This document shows, piece by piece, positions 9,290 to 17,284 of a stretch of DNA of 64,000 nucleotides. The notes beneath the pieces were generated by a model. That model had not been told where the DNA came from. It worked only from the letters and a program-made list of their open reading frames with translations, and made no database searches. Origin of the DNA: Arthrobacter sp. S39 (GTDB lineage: Bacteria > Actinomycetota > Actinomycetes > Actinomycetales > Micrococcaceae); NCBI RefSeq assembly GCF_004320525.1, contig NZ_SIHX01000015.1:20511-84510 (forward strand), read 5' to 3'. Position numbers and translations under genes: made by a program. The stretch's first letter is position 1. Every line of letters starts with the position of its first letter.

Positions 9290-11098
9290 TCAGGGGACTT
9301 CGGTTTCCGGCACGGTGCCGGCATCAACCACCTTCCCGACTGGGGTAAATGCCGCAAGCTCCTGCGCCAACCGCGTGAGGACAGCCTCGGAGATCGGTAT
9401 GACCCTGGCCATCTGGTGCAGCGTGAGCTGGGCGCGGATGTTGATCAGTTCGGTGGAGACCAGCTGCGGCAGGTGCTTTGTCAGGATGGCCTCGCACCGG
9501 GGATCGCGCCGTAGTTCGAGGATCGGGATGTCCAGGCCTGCACCGCCGTCGGAAAATCCTGACAGCGGCGGCAGCGGCTCCAGGGCGGCTGCCGCGCGTG
9601 CGGCCTGTTTGCGGACCAGCAAGTGACCGGCATCCGGAATGGTGCCAAAGGGAATTCCCAGCCGGTCGAACTGGCTGGCGGGCGCTTCGGAATCGTGCAT
9701 CAGGGTGGCCAGCAGGCGGAGCATGCGCAGTTCCATGTCATCGTCGGTGATGGGGGAGTTCTGGCCCGGGTCCGTGGCGAGGTCGAACAGCAGCGTTCCA
9801 TGGGTCCAGGGATTCATCAGCGACCTGGCCTGGATTTTCATGCTGCGAAGGCCCTTGGTGAACCGGAACGGTTCTGCAGGTTGCCAGTCGGCGAGTTCCC
9901 CGACGGCGAACCGTGCGCGCATGTGGGTGGGCATCAGCGTGAAGTCCTCCAGCGGCGCGTTGGAGGACTCCGCGGAGGCGCGCATGTAGACATACCTGCC
10001 GTCCGTGACGTTGACGTGTCCTCCGTGGATGCCGAAGAGCGCGCCGCGATGCACCTCCGCGTCATCGTCAAGTACGGCGGCGAGGTCCTGGCCCTGCATA
10101 TCCGGCGTCGGCTCCAGCCCGAAGTACCGCAGCAGGGTGGGCGCGATGTCGATGGTCTGGGTCAGGGCGCCGCGGCGGGTTTCCCGGCCTCCCGTACGTG
10201 GATCCCAGAGGAACATCGGCAGATGCACCAGTTCGTTGAACCACGGCATGACTGACTTTGCCCACCAGCCGTGCTCGCCGAGCAGGAAGCCGTGGTCTGT
10301 ATTGACCACCAGCATGGTGTCTTTCCACAGGTCGTGCCGGTCCATGGCATCCAGAACACGTCCCAGCGACTTGTCGCACATCGACACCAGGGCAGCGTAT
10401 TCGTAGCGGGCGTGGTCCACCTGTTCATCCGGCTCCGAGACCTTCTGGTAGCTGGGCCAGTCGAACTCGGGCCCCGCGTAGTCGTGCGGATACTTTGCCT
10501 TGTAGGTGTCATGGGTGAAGAAGGGTTCGTGCGGATCAAAAAGCTCGAGCTGGAGCATCCATTGGTCCGCCGCCTGGTTGGTCTCAATGAACTCAAGCCC
10601 GGCGTCGACCGTCCGGGTCTGCGGGTGATCGGCCTCTGTGGGCATATAGCTGCGGTTGATGGCATCCTGCCGCCTCGTCCGCGTCATTGCCGTGCCAGCG
10701 CTGCCCTGCGGTGTCACCACGCCCTTCCAGGGGTCACCTTCCTGGCCGCGGAAAAACTCCCACGTTGTGTAGCGGGGGTGATACGTGGCGCCGCCGTCCT
10801 CCCAGTAATGCGGGTGGTCCGAGACCAGGTGGGTGTGGATGCCCGCCTGGCCCAGCATCTCGGGCATGGAGTCATCGAACGGCTCCAGCGGGCCCCAGCT
10901 GCGGTGCAGGAAGTTGTAACGGCCGGTGTGCATCTCGCGCCTGGCCGGCATGCAGGGCATGGAGCCGGCATAAAAGTTATCGAAGGTGACAGACTTTTCG
11001 GCCAGCCGGGCAAAGTTCGGGGCGTCGACGATGGTGTCGGCGTAAGGCGCCAGCATGTGCCGGTTCAGGCTGTCGAACATCAGGATGATGGCCTTCAT
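9290..11098 (-). CDS. Sulfatase, type I, second paralogue
   Basis: A 602-aa sulfatase with signature CMPAR at residues 49-53; Cys49 is the expected formylglycine precursor. The third position is Ala instead of the more common Ser, which still fits C-x-P-x-R. Other family marks are MFDSLNRHM at the N-terminus and VVNTDHGFLLGEHG in the middle. The HGFLLGEHGWWAK segment resembles sulfatases acting on sugars, but specificity cannot be read. No signal peptide. Its ATG overlaps the TGA of the upstream PadR gene (ATGA), so the two are co-translated. It converges on the first PadR gene with a 1-bp gap. A C-terminal extension of roughly 100 residues after the sulfatase core is unassigned. Confidence 0.9.
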   Translation of the reverse strand: MKAIILMFDSLNRHMLAPYADTIVDAPNFARLAEKSVTFDNFYAGSMPCMPARREMHTGRYNFLHRSWGPLEPFDDSMPEMLGQAGIHTHLVSDHPHYWEDGGATYHPRYTTWEFFRGQEGDPWKGVVTPQGSAGTAMTRTRRQDAINRSYMPTEADHPQTRTVDAGLEFIETNQAADQWMLQLELFDPHEPFFTHDTYKAKYPHDYAGPEFDWPSYQKVSEPDEQVDHARYEYAALVSMCDKSLGRVLDAMDRHDLWKDTMLVVNTDHGFLLGEHGWWAKSVMPWFNELVHLPMFLWDPRTGGRETRRGALTQTIDIAPTLLRYFGLEPTPDMQGQDLAAVLDDDAEVHRGALFGIHGGHVNVTDGRYVYMRASAESSNAPLEDFTLMPTHMRARFAVGELADWQPAEPFRFTKGLRSMKIQARSLMNPWTHGTLLFDLATDPGQNSPITDDDMELRMLRLLATLMHDSEAPASQFDRLGIPFGTIPDAGHLLVRKQAARAAAALEPLPPLSGFSDGGAGLDIPILELRRDPRCEAILTKHLPQLVSTELINIRAQLTLHQMARVIPISEAVLTRLAQELAAFTPVGKVVDAGTVPETEVP

Positions 11099-11685
11099 CA
11101 GGGTCCTTTCAGGATGGGCGCGGAGTCCAGGACTCCTGCGCGGACTTCGGCGCGGAGTTCGGTCAGCGCTGCCACGTGGGCGTCCATGCCGGCGGACCCC
11201 ATCCGGTGGAGCCGCTCCTTGACTGATTCGGCGAGTTCTTCGTCGAAGGCGATGGCGGGATCCCAGTCTTCGCGGCGGTCGCGCTGCCGGTATTGGGCAA
11301 TCTCGTCCTGCCTGGTCCGGATTTCGACGTCGAGCAACGAGGCAAGCTCTTCGCGGCCCATAAACCCGGCAAAGCTGAGGCGGACAGTGAGTTCCGGGTC
11401 CTGGAAGCGGGTCGGCGGTGTATAGGGGCCGGTCAGCCAGTCGAGGAACATGGCGGTGCCCTCGTCGGTGACGCGGTAAGTTTTGGCGTCCTGCGCCCCG
11501 GGCCGGCGGTCCACCGTATGGGTTACCAGCCCCTGCGACTCCATCAGTCCAAGCGACCGGTAGACCTGGCTCATCTGGGTATTGGACCGCATGAACCGCC
11601 CATGGTTGTCGAGGAATTTTTTCAGGTCATAACCCGTGCTGGGATGTTCCAGCAACACGCCAAGAAGGATGTGCTCAAGCTTCAT
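11098..11685 (-). CDS. PadR-family transcriptional regulator, paired with sulfatase
   Basis: A 195-aa PadR protein starting directly with the winged helix (MKLEHILLGVLLEHPSTGYD, then SQVYRSLGLMESQGL and YRVTDEGTAMFLDWL), followed by the alpha-helical C-terminal domain. It is clearly paralogous to the regulator at 8659-9288. It is the first gene of a two-gene unit with the sulfatase at 9290-11098 and is divergent from the FGE gene across a 145-bp region with a long inverted repeat. It probably represses its own unit and possibly the FGE gene until a glycan-derived ligand appears; this is inference from layout. Confidence 0.9.
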   Translation of the reverse strand: MKLEHILLGVLLEHPSTGYDLKKFLDNHGRFMRSNTQMSQVYRSLGLMESQGLVTHTVDRRPGAQDAKTYRVTDEGTAMFLDWLTGPYTPPTRFQDPELTVRLSFAGFMGREELASLLDVEIRTRQDEIAQYRQRDRREDWDPAIAFDEELAESVKERLHRMGSAGMDAHVAALTELRAEVRAGVLDSAPILKGP

Positions 11686-11736
11686 CGCGCCGCCTCCTGT
11701 GAATGCGCGTCAAGGCTTCGGTTCGGCCTTGACAAA

Positions 11737-11792
11737 CAAAACCATGACACAATTGGAATAGTCGGGTCAATGGCACAAGTGGAATGGTTTTG
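11737..11792. promoter_or_regulatory. Candidate operator between padR and FGE genes
   Basis: Perfect 9-bp inverted arms CAAAACCAT (11737-11745) and ATGGTTTTG (11784-11792) enclose two near-identical direct repeats, TGACACAATTGGAATAG (11745-11761) and TGGCACAAGTGGAATGG (11771-11787), 14 of 17 identical and 26 bp apart. The site lies midway between the divergent padR and FGE genes. A TAAAGT preceded by TGG at 11791-11799 could be the FGE -10. Confidence 0.5.
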
Positions 11793-11830
11793 GTAAAGTC
11801 GCCGGGACCGCCCTATTTCCGGGAGACAAC

Positions 11831-12793
11831 GTGGAGCAATCAGACCGTCCCGAGCCGCGCAGCTGCTGTGCGCCGTCCAGGGCTGCCGGGAGCGGACAGC
11901 GGCAGGTGATTGACGCCGTCGGCCGTTCCTCGCATGAGGACGTGCCACTGGCAGGGGGCGGCTTCCAGATGGGCGACGCCTTCGGCGAAGGGTATCCGTC
12001 CGACGGCGAAGTGCCGGTGCACGAAGTCCGCCTGCCGCCGTTCCGCATTGACGCGACGGCGGTGACCAACCGGATGTTCGGCGCGTTCGTCGCTGACACG
12101 GGGTACCGGACCGAAGCCGAGCAGTTTGGAACGTCCGCCGTTTTCCACTTGCTCCTGGAGGCTCCCGCGAATGACGTGCTCGGGGCCGCGGAGCGGGCAC
12201 CGTGGTGGCTGAACGTGCGGGGAGCGGACTGGGCGCACCCGGGCGGCGCGGACTCCCATTGGGCTGACGTGCCGGATCATCCGGTGGTCCACGTCTCCCA
12301 CCATGACGCACTTGCGTATTGCTCGTGGGCCGGACGGCGGCTGCCAACGGAAGCCGAATGGGAGTTCGCGGCGCGGGGAGGCCTGGCTGGAAAACGCTAC
12401 GCCTGGGGAGATGAGCTCACGCCCGGCGGCGGGCACCGGTGCAATATCTGGCAGGGCACTTTCCCCGGCACAAACACCGCGCAGGACGGATTCTCCGGGA
12501 CCGCTCCCGTGAAGTCGTTCGCGCCGAACGGGTACGGCCTGTATGAGACCGCCGGGAACGTCTGGGAGTGGTGCGCCGACTGGTTCCTGCCGAAGTACTA
12601 CCGCAACTCGCCGGTGGACAACCCGCAGGGGCCAACCATCGGCGCGGGCAGGGTCATGCGCGGCGGTTCCTACCTTTGCCATGACTCCTACTGCAACAGG
12701 TACCGGGTGGCCGCACGGACGTCGAACACACCCGAATCCTCGAGCGGGAACTGCGGTTTCCGCACTGTCGGACTGGAAGCTGCCGCCAGCTAG
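11831..12793 (+). CDS. Formylglycine-generating enzyme (sulfatase maturase)
   Basis: Copper-dependent oxidase that converts the Cys of C-x-P-x-R motifs in newly made sulfatases to formylglycine. The FGE-sulfatase domain fills the 320 aa: GGGFQMGDAFGEGYPSDGE near the start, PVVHVSHHDALAYCSWAGR, LPTEAEWEFAARGG, GNVWEWCADW, and RVMRGGSYLC with the two catalytic cysteines at 283 and 288, spaced as in characterised FGEs (272/277 in the Streptomyces enzyme). The start is GTG at 11831 with GGGAGA four bases upstream. The N-terminus carries its own CAPSR (residues 13-17). Its stop TAG shares the palindrome CTAG with the convergent gene's stop. It would activate both sulfatases here. Confidence 0.93.
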   Translation: MEQSDRPEPRSCCAPSRAAGSGQRQVIDAVGRSSHEDVPLAGGGFQMGDAFGEGYPSDGEVPVHEVRLPPFRIDATAVTNRMFGAFVADTGYRTEAEQFGTSAVFHLLLEAPANDVLGAAERAPWWLNVRGADWAHPGGADSHWADVPDHPVVHVSHHDALAYCSWAGRRLPTEAEWEFAARGGLAGKRYAWGDELTPGGGHRCNIWQGTFPGTNTAQDGFSGTAPVKSFAPNGYGLYETAGNVWEWCADWFLPKYYRNSPVDNPQGPTIGAGRVMRGGSYLCHDSYCNRYRVAARTSNTPESSSGNCGFRTVGLEAAAS

Positions 12794-14565
12794 CTGATGG
12801 GGCCGTCGACCATGTCCAGGCGGATGGCCATGTACTGCCGTGCCGGAAGTTCAACGCGGAAGATTCCGCTCCGCTGGCCGTCCAGGCGCTCGACGGTCAT
12901 GTTCCAGGTGTCGATGACGTCCACTGTGCACGCCTTGCCCGGCGGCAGGAAGATGGTCCGGTAGCTGGGCCGGTTGAACCCGAAGTAGATCAGCTCCTGG
13001 ACGCCGGGCACCCCTCCTCGCGGGGCATCCCAGTCTCCAGGCAGCGGGTCCAGCACGCCGCCCGGAGCCTGCCGCAGGATCTCCGCCAGGAACCCGATGC
13101 GGGCGGGGCTGTCGCCCACCAGGCTTCCGCCTTTGGACCACCAGAGTTCCTCGGCTTCGTTGAGGTAGGTCTCGCCGTGCCCCACGTAGCCGCCACGGAC
13201 GGCGCCTTCCCAGAAGCGGCGCACCATTTCTTCGCCGGTGATGTTGCCCCAGCCCTGGTCGATGTCCCCCTCGTAGGCGCACTCGTCTATCACCACCGGC
13301 TTGCCCCAGGCTTCCCGCCAGGCGTCGGTGTTTTCAGCAGTGCGGTAGACATCGATCCGCTGGACGCTCGCGTGCGTGATCCATGGCCTGTTGTAGTCGT
13401 AGAAACCGAAGCAGTTGTGGATGGACAGCAAGTGGCCGGACGGATCGTTGGCCGTGACGACCCCGGCGATGCGCTCCCAGTCTTCAACCGACTTGGCACG
13501 CAGGAGGTCGTACTCGTTGGCAACCGACCACCACACATTCCGGTAGGCGGAGAGCCGGCGCACCAGGTAGGAGACGAACAGGTCGTCCGCAGCGGCACCC
13601 ATGTCCGAAAATCCCCACCGGTCATAGGCGTGGAACAGGATCAGGTCCGCTTCGATGCCCAGCTCTGCCAGCTGACCGATCCGAAGCTCGAGCTGGCGGA
13701 AGAATTCGGGGTTGAACCGGGTGAAATCCCAGTCATCCCCGGAGCGCTCGAAGGCAAACAGGTCCGGTTCGTTCGTGTTGAAGAGATATGACTTGGGAAA
13801 GACGCACATCCGGATCTTATTGAAAGGGGACCCGGCCAAGGCCTCCAGGGTGCGCTCCTGGACGGACTGCGGCTGGTGCGTCCAGGCGTAGGCAGTGGTG
13901 CCGATGGGGCTGTAGCGTGTGCCATCGGCGTGCGCAAAATGAAAACGGTCGGCAACGCGTACAGGCCCATGGTTGACCGGAGTCGGGGCGGAACAACGGA
14001 ACGCCCCCTTGAGCCCGTCCAGGGAACGCGCATTCGAGCGGGTCGTGAACGTCCATTCCCCTTGCCGGTCGGGCATGAACCGGACTTTGTAGGTACCGCC
14101 GCCGTCGTAGAAACCGCCAACCGGCTGTTCTGCCCGCCCGTCGGCATCGGCGTGGACAAAGACCGCTGTGAGCTCAACATCGGTGAACGGGTTCCCCAGT
14201 GCAGGACCGTCCATGGTGACCTCGAGAATGTCCCAGCATCCGACGTCGACGGCGTGACTTAAGGCGGCGGAACCCCGCGCCACGGATTCGGGCTCATAGT
14301 CGTTGGCGGGCGCCGCGTGGCGCGTTTGCGGCATCTGGCGGTGGTCCTCCCGGGGAAGGGCGCCCAGCAGTTGCCAGAGTTTCGCCAGCTCATTTTCGTT
14401 ACTGCTCAGGGTGGCGTTCATTCCGAGGACCTGGCCCACCGGCAGGTCCTTCAGCTGGGGCAGCATTGGCGAATTGACGATGCCTGGGAGGTAATTCTGC
14501 ACCACGGCCCGGGCTGCCCGGTTTGCGAGTACTTCGTGGAGGGGACTGTCCGGGTTCAGCGTCAT
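12790..14565 (-). CDS. GH-A-like glycoside hydrolase, DUF5060/DUF4038/DUF5605 type
   Basis: Predicted cytoplasmic glycosidase of 591 aa. After a helical N-terminus (about 1-90) comes a DUF5060-like beta domain (WDILEVTMDGPALGNPFTDV onward), then a TIM-barrel region beginning near PIGTTAYAWTHQ. Two acidic residues sit where GH-A enzymes place theirs: Glu351 in WSVANEYD (acid/base candidate) and Glu428 in VVIDECAYEGD (nucleophile candidate). A C-terminal beta domain (DUF5605-like) follows. No signal peptide. ATG at 14565 has GAGGAA about nine bases upstream. Relatives include apiosidase-like enzymes of GH140, but substrate is not deducible. It converges on the FGE gene with a 4-bp overlap. Confidence 0.8.
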   Translation of the reverse strand: MTLNPDSPLHEVLANRAARAVVQNYLPGIVNSPMLPQLKDLPVGQVLGMNATLSSNENELAKLWQLLGALPREDHRQMPQTRHAAPANDYEPESVARGSAALSHAVDVGCWDILEVTMDGPALGNPFTDVELTAVFVHADADGRAEQPVGGFYDGGGTYKVRFMPDRQGEWTFTTRSNARSLDGLKGAFRCSAPTPVNHGPVRVADRFHFAHADGTRYSPIGTTAYAWTHQPQSVQERTLEALAGSPFNKIRMCVFPKSYLFNTNEPDLFAFERSGDDWDFTRFNPEFFRQLELRIGQLAELGIEADLILFHAYDRWGFSDMGAAADDLFVSYLVRRLSAYRNVWWSVANEYDLLRAKSVEDWERIAGVVTANDPSGHLLSIHNCFGFYDYNRPWITHASVQRIDVYRTAENTDAWREAWGKPVVIDECAYEGDIDQGWGNITGEEMVRRFWEGAVRGGYVGHGETYLNEAEELWWSKGGSLVGDSPARIGFLAEILRQAPGGVLDPLPGDWDAPRGGVPGVQELIYFGFNRPSYRTIFLPPGKACTVDVIDTWNMTVERLDGQRSGIFRVELPARQYMAIRLDMVDGPIS

Positions 14566-14616
14566 TGGTAAGTTCCTCGGGATCGAAAGGCGGCATCGGC
14601 CGCGTCTGACATCACC

Positions 14617-14868
14617 CTAAGGGCCGCACCTAAATTGGTCAACCGGTCGATGTGTTGGCCCGTTAGCCTGCGGGCATTGCTGCTGGCGCTCCCGGAGGTG
14701 ATGCTGGCATCCCACCTCATAGGCCTCCCGCAGCCAGCCCGCCAGCTCTTCGTCGACATCGGCAGGTCCGGTGAGGCGGACGGTATGGATGTGCGTGTAG
14801 GGCGTTAGCGTTTCAACCTTCCGGAACCGTGGAGATTCGATCCCGCGCGTGAGCGAAACGAACCAGTT
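14617..14868 (-). pseudogene. Remnant of a DUF5655-type protein, 3' end only
   Basis: On the minus strand, from about 14868 downward, a frame encodes FVSLTRGIESPRF, then a segment with VETLTPYTHIHTVRL and ELAGWLREAYEVG that resembles the conserved C-terminus of DUF5655 proteins. No start or N-terminal part is present: upstream the same DNA encodes the end of the DUF1905 gene in another frame (offset by one base). I read this as the surviving 3' end of a deleted gene joined to the DUF1905 gene. The family call is from memory of the motif and is moderate. Confidence 0.5.
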
Positions 14869-15238
14869 CGCGCCGCTCCGCAGCCGGCAGTCGGCGCCAT
14901 TGTTCAGCGGCGCCCGCTTCATGGTGGAGCGCCAATGCTAGGTCGCCCGGCGGAGTGACCTGCCCGGCAGGTTCCGGCTGGACATCAACAACTACGGAGT
15001 CGCCGGCGCTCAGGCCTGTTGCCGCACGCAGGCCCCCGGAGAGATACAGGACATGCCCGGCCGGCCTGACCGGCATCAGGGTTGCGTTGAAGTCCGCTCC
15101 CTCAAGGCGCCCGGCGACCCTGATGCGGCCCCTGTCCGCAAAGGGCACCAACTCAATCCTTGCCGCATCCGGGATGTCGAGGAAATGATTGCGCCCTCGC
15201 ACACGCACTACGCCCGCCGAAGCGGACCATGCGGCCAT
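14813..15238 (-). CDS. DUF1905/YdeI-type protein, probably 3' truncated
   Basis: Small protein of 141 aa. Residues about 10-95 form a DUF1905 beta domain (FLDIPDAARIELVPF, GADFNATLMPVRPAGHVLYLSG, GDSVVVDVQPE). The region from PPGDLALALHHEAGAAEQW to ERRELVRFAHARD is the start of the YdeI/OmdA helical domain, but the usual continuation with lysine/arginine-rich helices is missing; the frame ends nine residues later, where a DUF5655-like tail begins in another frame. It is therefore probably a truncated gene, though still open. No strong ribosome site was seen at 15238. Function of the family is poorly known. Confidence 0.6.
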   Translation of the reverse strand: MAAWSASAGVVRVRGRNHFLDIPDAARIELVPFADRGRIRVAGRLEGADFNATLMPVRPAGHVLYLSGGLRAATGLSAGDSVVVDVQPEPAGQVTPPGDLALALHHEAGAAEQWRRLPAAERRELVRFAHARDRISTVPEG

Positions 15239-15280
15239 TATTTCGCCGCATCAGCAGCCCTGCAAGGACCGGGGAACCTC

Positions 15281-15694
15281 CTAGTGCGACCTCGCCATGG
15301 CGAGCCGGTTAAGGGCCAACGCGCCAACCAGGAGCCCGAAGTCCCGGAGGGCAACGTCATAGAAGCTGCCAAGGATGAGGAGGTTGACGATGATCCCCAG
15401 CAGCCAGACGGCCACAATCAGGGACCCGATGCGCGGGCGGACCGCCACGAGGATGCCTGCGATGATCTCGACCACGCCGACCACGTACATGATGGTCTGC
15501 GCGGGAAGCGGCACCAGGCTCGTTGCCACCGGTGCCAGGTAGACGGTCCAGTCGGCAAGAATGTTAGTGAACTTGTCCAGCCCGAAAAGTATGGGGGCAA
15601 CGGTGAAGACGGTGCGAAGCAGGACGAATGCCTGGCGGTCCGGCTCTGCAGCCTGGGATCGGCCGTTCGACCTCTCCGCAACGGTGGCTTTCAT
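15281..15694 (-). CDS. DoxX-family membrane protein
   Basis: Integral membrane protein of 137 aa with four predicted helices: about 24-42 (ending in LFGLDKFTN), 50-70 (LAPVATSLVPLPAQTIMYVV), 72-90 (VEIIAGILVAV) and 93-125. The LFGLDKF motif after helix 1 and GVVEIIAGI in helix 3 are typical of DoxX proteins, some of which associate with thiol/redox systems. AAGGAGAT precedes the ATG at 15694. It is divergent from a Cys-containing HTH regulator across an 87-bp region with two inverted repeats, which suggests direct control by that regulator. Confidence 0.85.
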   Translation of the reverse strand: MKATVAERSNGRSQAAEPDRQAFVLLRTVFTVAPILFGLDKFTNILADWTVYLAPVATSLVPLPAQTIMYVVGVVEIIAGILVAVRPRIGSLIVAVWLLGIIVNLLILGSFYDVALRDFGLLVGALALNRLAMARSH

Positions 15695-15704
15695 GGTGAT
15701 CTCC

Positions 15705-15760
15705 TTCTAAAAGTAGGTAGCATCATTTTAGAACCGCTAGGATGATAAATCAACGGTTCT
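15705..15760. promoter_or_regulatory. Divergent operator region between doxX and HTH regulator
   Basis: Two perfect inverted repeats are interleaved in the 87-bp divergent region: TTCTAAAA (15705-15712) with TTTTAGAA (15726-15733), 13-nt spacer; and AGAACCG (15730-15736) with CGGTTCT (15754-15760), 17-nt spacer. They overlap likely promoter elements of both genes (GATAAA at 15745-15750). The AT-rich arms stand out from the GC-rich surroundings. The adjacent regulator is the obvious ligand. Confidence 0.6.
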
Positions 15761-15781
15761 TGTTTTTAGAGAGGGGCATCC

Positions 15782-16579
15782 ATGCGCAGGCTTCCGTGGC
15801 CCGGCCGGCTGGCCGCCGTCGCATCCCTGGGGGATGAAAAGCGCCGGCAGCTCTTTGAAGTTGTGTCGTCGTCGGAAGCGGCTGTGGGCCGTGACGAGGC
15901 GGCACTGGCCGTGGACCTGCCCAGAAGCACGGCGTCGTTCCACCTTGACCGGCTGGTAAAGGACGGTCTTCTGTCGGTTGAGTTCCACAAACCCGCGGGC
16001 AAAGCCGGTCCGGGATCGGGACGCCCCGCCAAGATGTACAGGACCGCGGAGTCAGAGGTTGGGGCGTTTGTGCCGGACCGTAACTACGATCTCGCCGGGG
16101 AGCTGCTGGCTGCTGCCATAGAATCCTCGTCAGCGGGCGGCATGCCCGTGCGTGTTGCACTCCTGGCCACGTCCCGTGAAGCCGGGCGCGCGGCAGCCGC
16201 GGGAAACGGAACGCTGGAAACCTTCCTTGCCGCCGAGGGCTACCAGCCTGAACCGGACGGCTCCGGCGGCCTGACGCTGGTGAACTGCCCGTTTCACCGG
16301 CTGGCCGCTAAGTTTCCGGAGACAGTCTGCACGATGAACGGCGCTTTCCTCCGTGGCGCAGCGTCCGGATGCGGCGATTCCGAGGAACGGGTGCACGGAA
16401 ACAACACTCCCGGGCAGTGCTGCGCCAGGATCGCCCCGCCCGTACCGGGAGACTCCGTACCGGGAGACTCCGTACCGGGCGACGCGACACCGGGCGACGC
16501 GACACCGGGCGACCCTGAACCCGAAGACCCGGGACCCGATGGCCTCAGTCAGCCGCCGGCAGGAACTGCCCGTTCCTGA
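15782..16579 (+). CDS. ArsR-like HTH regulator with SufR-type cysteine cluster
   Basis: Transcription factor of 265 aa resembling COG2345. The N-terminal winged helix (about 10-80) contains LPRSTASFHLDRLVKDGLL. The middle is an effector domain, ending in a cysteine array: NCPF, then ETVC 14 residues on, then SGC 14 residues on, then GQCC 16 residues on. SufR and related regulators hold a [4Fe-4S] cluster with similar spacing, so redox or iron-sulfur sensing is plausible but not shown. The last 50 residues are low complexity, with five Pro-Gly-Asp repeats. It is divergent from doxX and overlaps the convergent 2H gene by 35 bp. Confidence 0.8.
   Translation: MRRLPWPGRLAAVASLGDEKRRQLFEVVSSSEAAVGRDEAALAVDLPRSTASFHLDRLVKDGLLSVEFHKPAGKAGPGSGRPAKMYRTAESEVGAFVPDRNYDLAGELLAAAIESSSAGGMPVRVALLATSREAGRAAAAGNGTLETFLAAEGYQPEPDGSGGLTLVNCPFHRLAAKFPETVCTMNGAFLRGAASGCGDSEERVHGNNTPGQCCARIAPPVPGDSVPGDSVPGDATPGDATPGDPEPEDPGPDGLSQPPAGTARS
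16442..16516 (+). repeat. Five 15-bp tandem repeats in the regulator's 3' end
   Basis: Units start at 16442, 16457, 16472, 16487 and 16502 (GTACCGGGAGACTCC twice, then GTACCGGGCGACGCG, ACACCGGGCGACGCG, ACACCGGGCGACCCT). They encode the VPGDS/VPGDA/TPGDA/TPGDP tail of the HTH regulator. Because the unit is a multiple of three, copy number could change without a frameshift. Confidence 0.9.
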
Positions 16580-17126
16580 TCCGCGATGCACCGAAGGTGA
16601 CCGTGACCGGCGGAATGCTGACGGGCTCGCGGGACCGTGACCTTGGCCGGCCCACGGCAACGTGCGGAACCCAGTGCGGGTACCTGAACCCAAGAGCCTG
16701 CGAACCGAGGATGAAGTCGTCCACGTTGTCCACGAGCAACCGGTCCAGCAGCCCGCGCAGCCCCTCCACCAGGGAGACCTGGTAGTCATGCACCTGCTGT
16801 GGCACATCCACTTCCAGTCCTGAGATTCCCCCACCGCCGAGCACAATGAGTCTTTCCGCCGTTCCGGGAAAGCCGTCCAGAACGGGCAGCGCCTGCAGCC
16901 ACCGGACCGTCTCCCGGGTCGCAACAGCTGCAGGGGTGATGCCCTTGGTCCATTCGGTGACGTCGCGGGAGAAGTCTGCCAGGATGCCGATGTGCAGCAG
17001 TGTCAGATGCAGCCCGTTCGGCCGGCGCAGGGCGTCGACGTGCTGCCCCAGCTCTTCGTAGTCCGCCGGCCCTGCCCCCACGCCCAGCACGGGAACCTCC
17101 ACCGTAATGCGCGGAACCGCCTGCAT
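16545..17126 (-). CDS. 2H phosphoesterase-like (2'-5' RNA ligase superfamily) protein
   Basis: Protein of 193 aa beginning MQAVPRITVE, with an AGGAGG-like site (GGAAGGAGGT) just before the ATG at 17126; longer in-frame starts upstream lack this. Two motifs typical of 2H enzymes are visible: HLT at residues 40-42 within LHLTLLHIG, and HVA at 155-157 within WVPHVAVGR, the second having Ala where Ser/Thr is usual. 2H proteins hydrolyse or ligate RNA or cyclic nucleotide phosphodiesters; the altered second motif leaves activity open. Divergent from the EF-G2 gene; its 3' end overlaps the convergent HTH regulator. Confidence 0.65.
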   Translation of the reverse strand: MQAVPRITVEVPVLGVGAGPADYEELGQHVDALRRPNGLHLTLLHIGILADFSRDVTEWTKGITPAAVATRETVRWLQALPVLDGFPGTAERLIVLGGGGISGLEVDVPQQVHDYQVSLVEGLRGLLDRLLVDNVDDFILGSQALGFRYPHWVPHVAVGRPRSRSREPVSIPPVTVTFGASRIRNGQFLPAAD

Positions 17127-17284
17127 CCGGACCTCCTTCCACCTGCACGGACAGTTGGGCTTTGCTGCAATTGTCCTCCAGCCCATGAATAGGCGGCGGT
17201 GCTCTTGCCGTTCCGCCCGCCAGGGTGTCGAATCGAGTAACACGTTCGGCCCGGGTGGCATGGCAAAGACGCCAGGAGGTTCCA

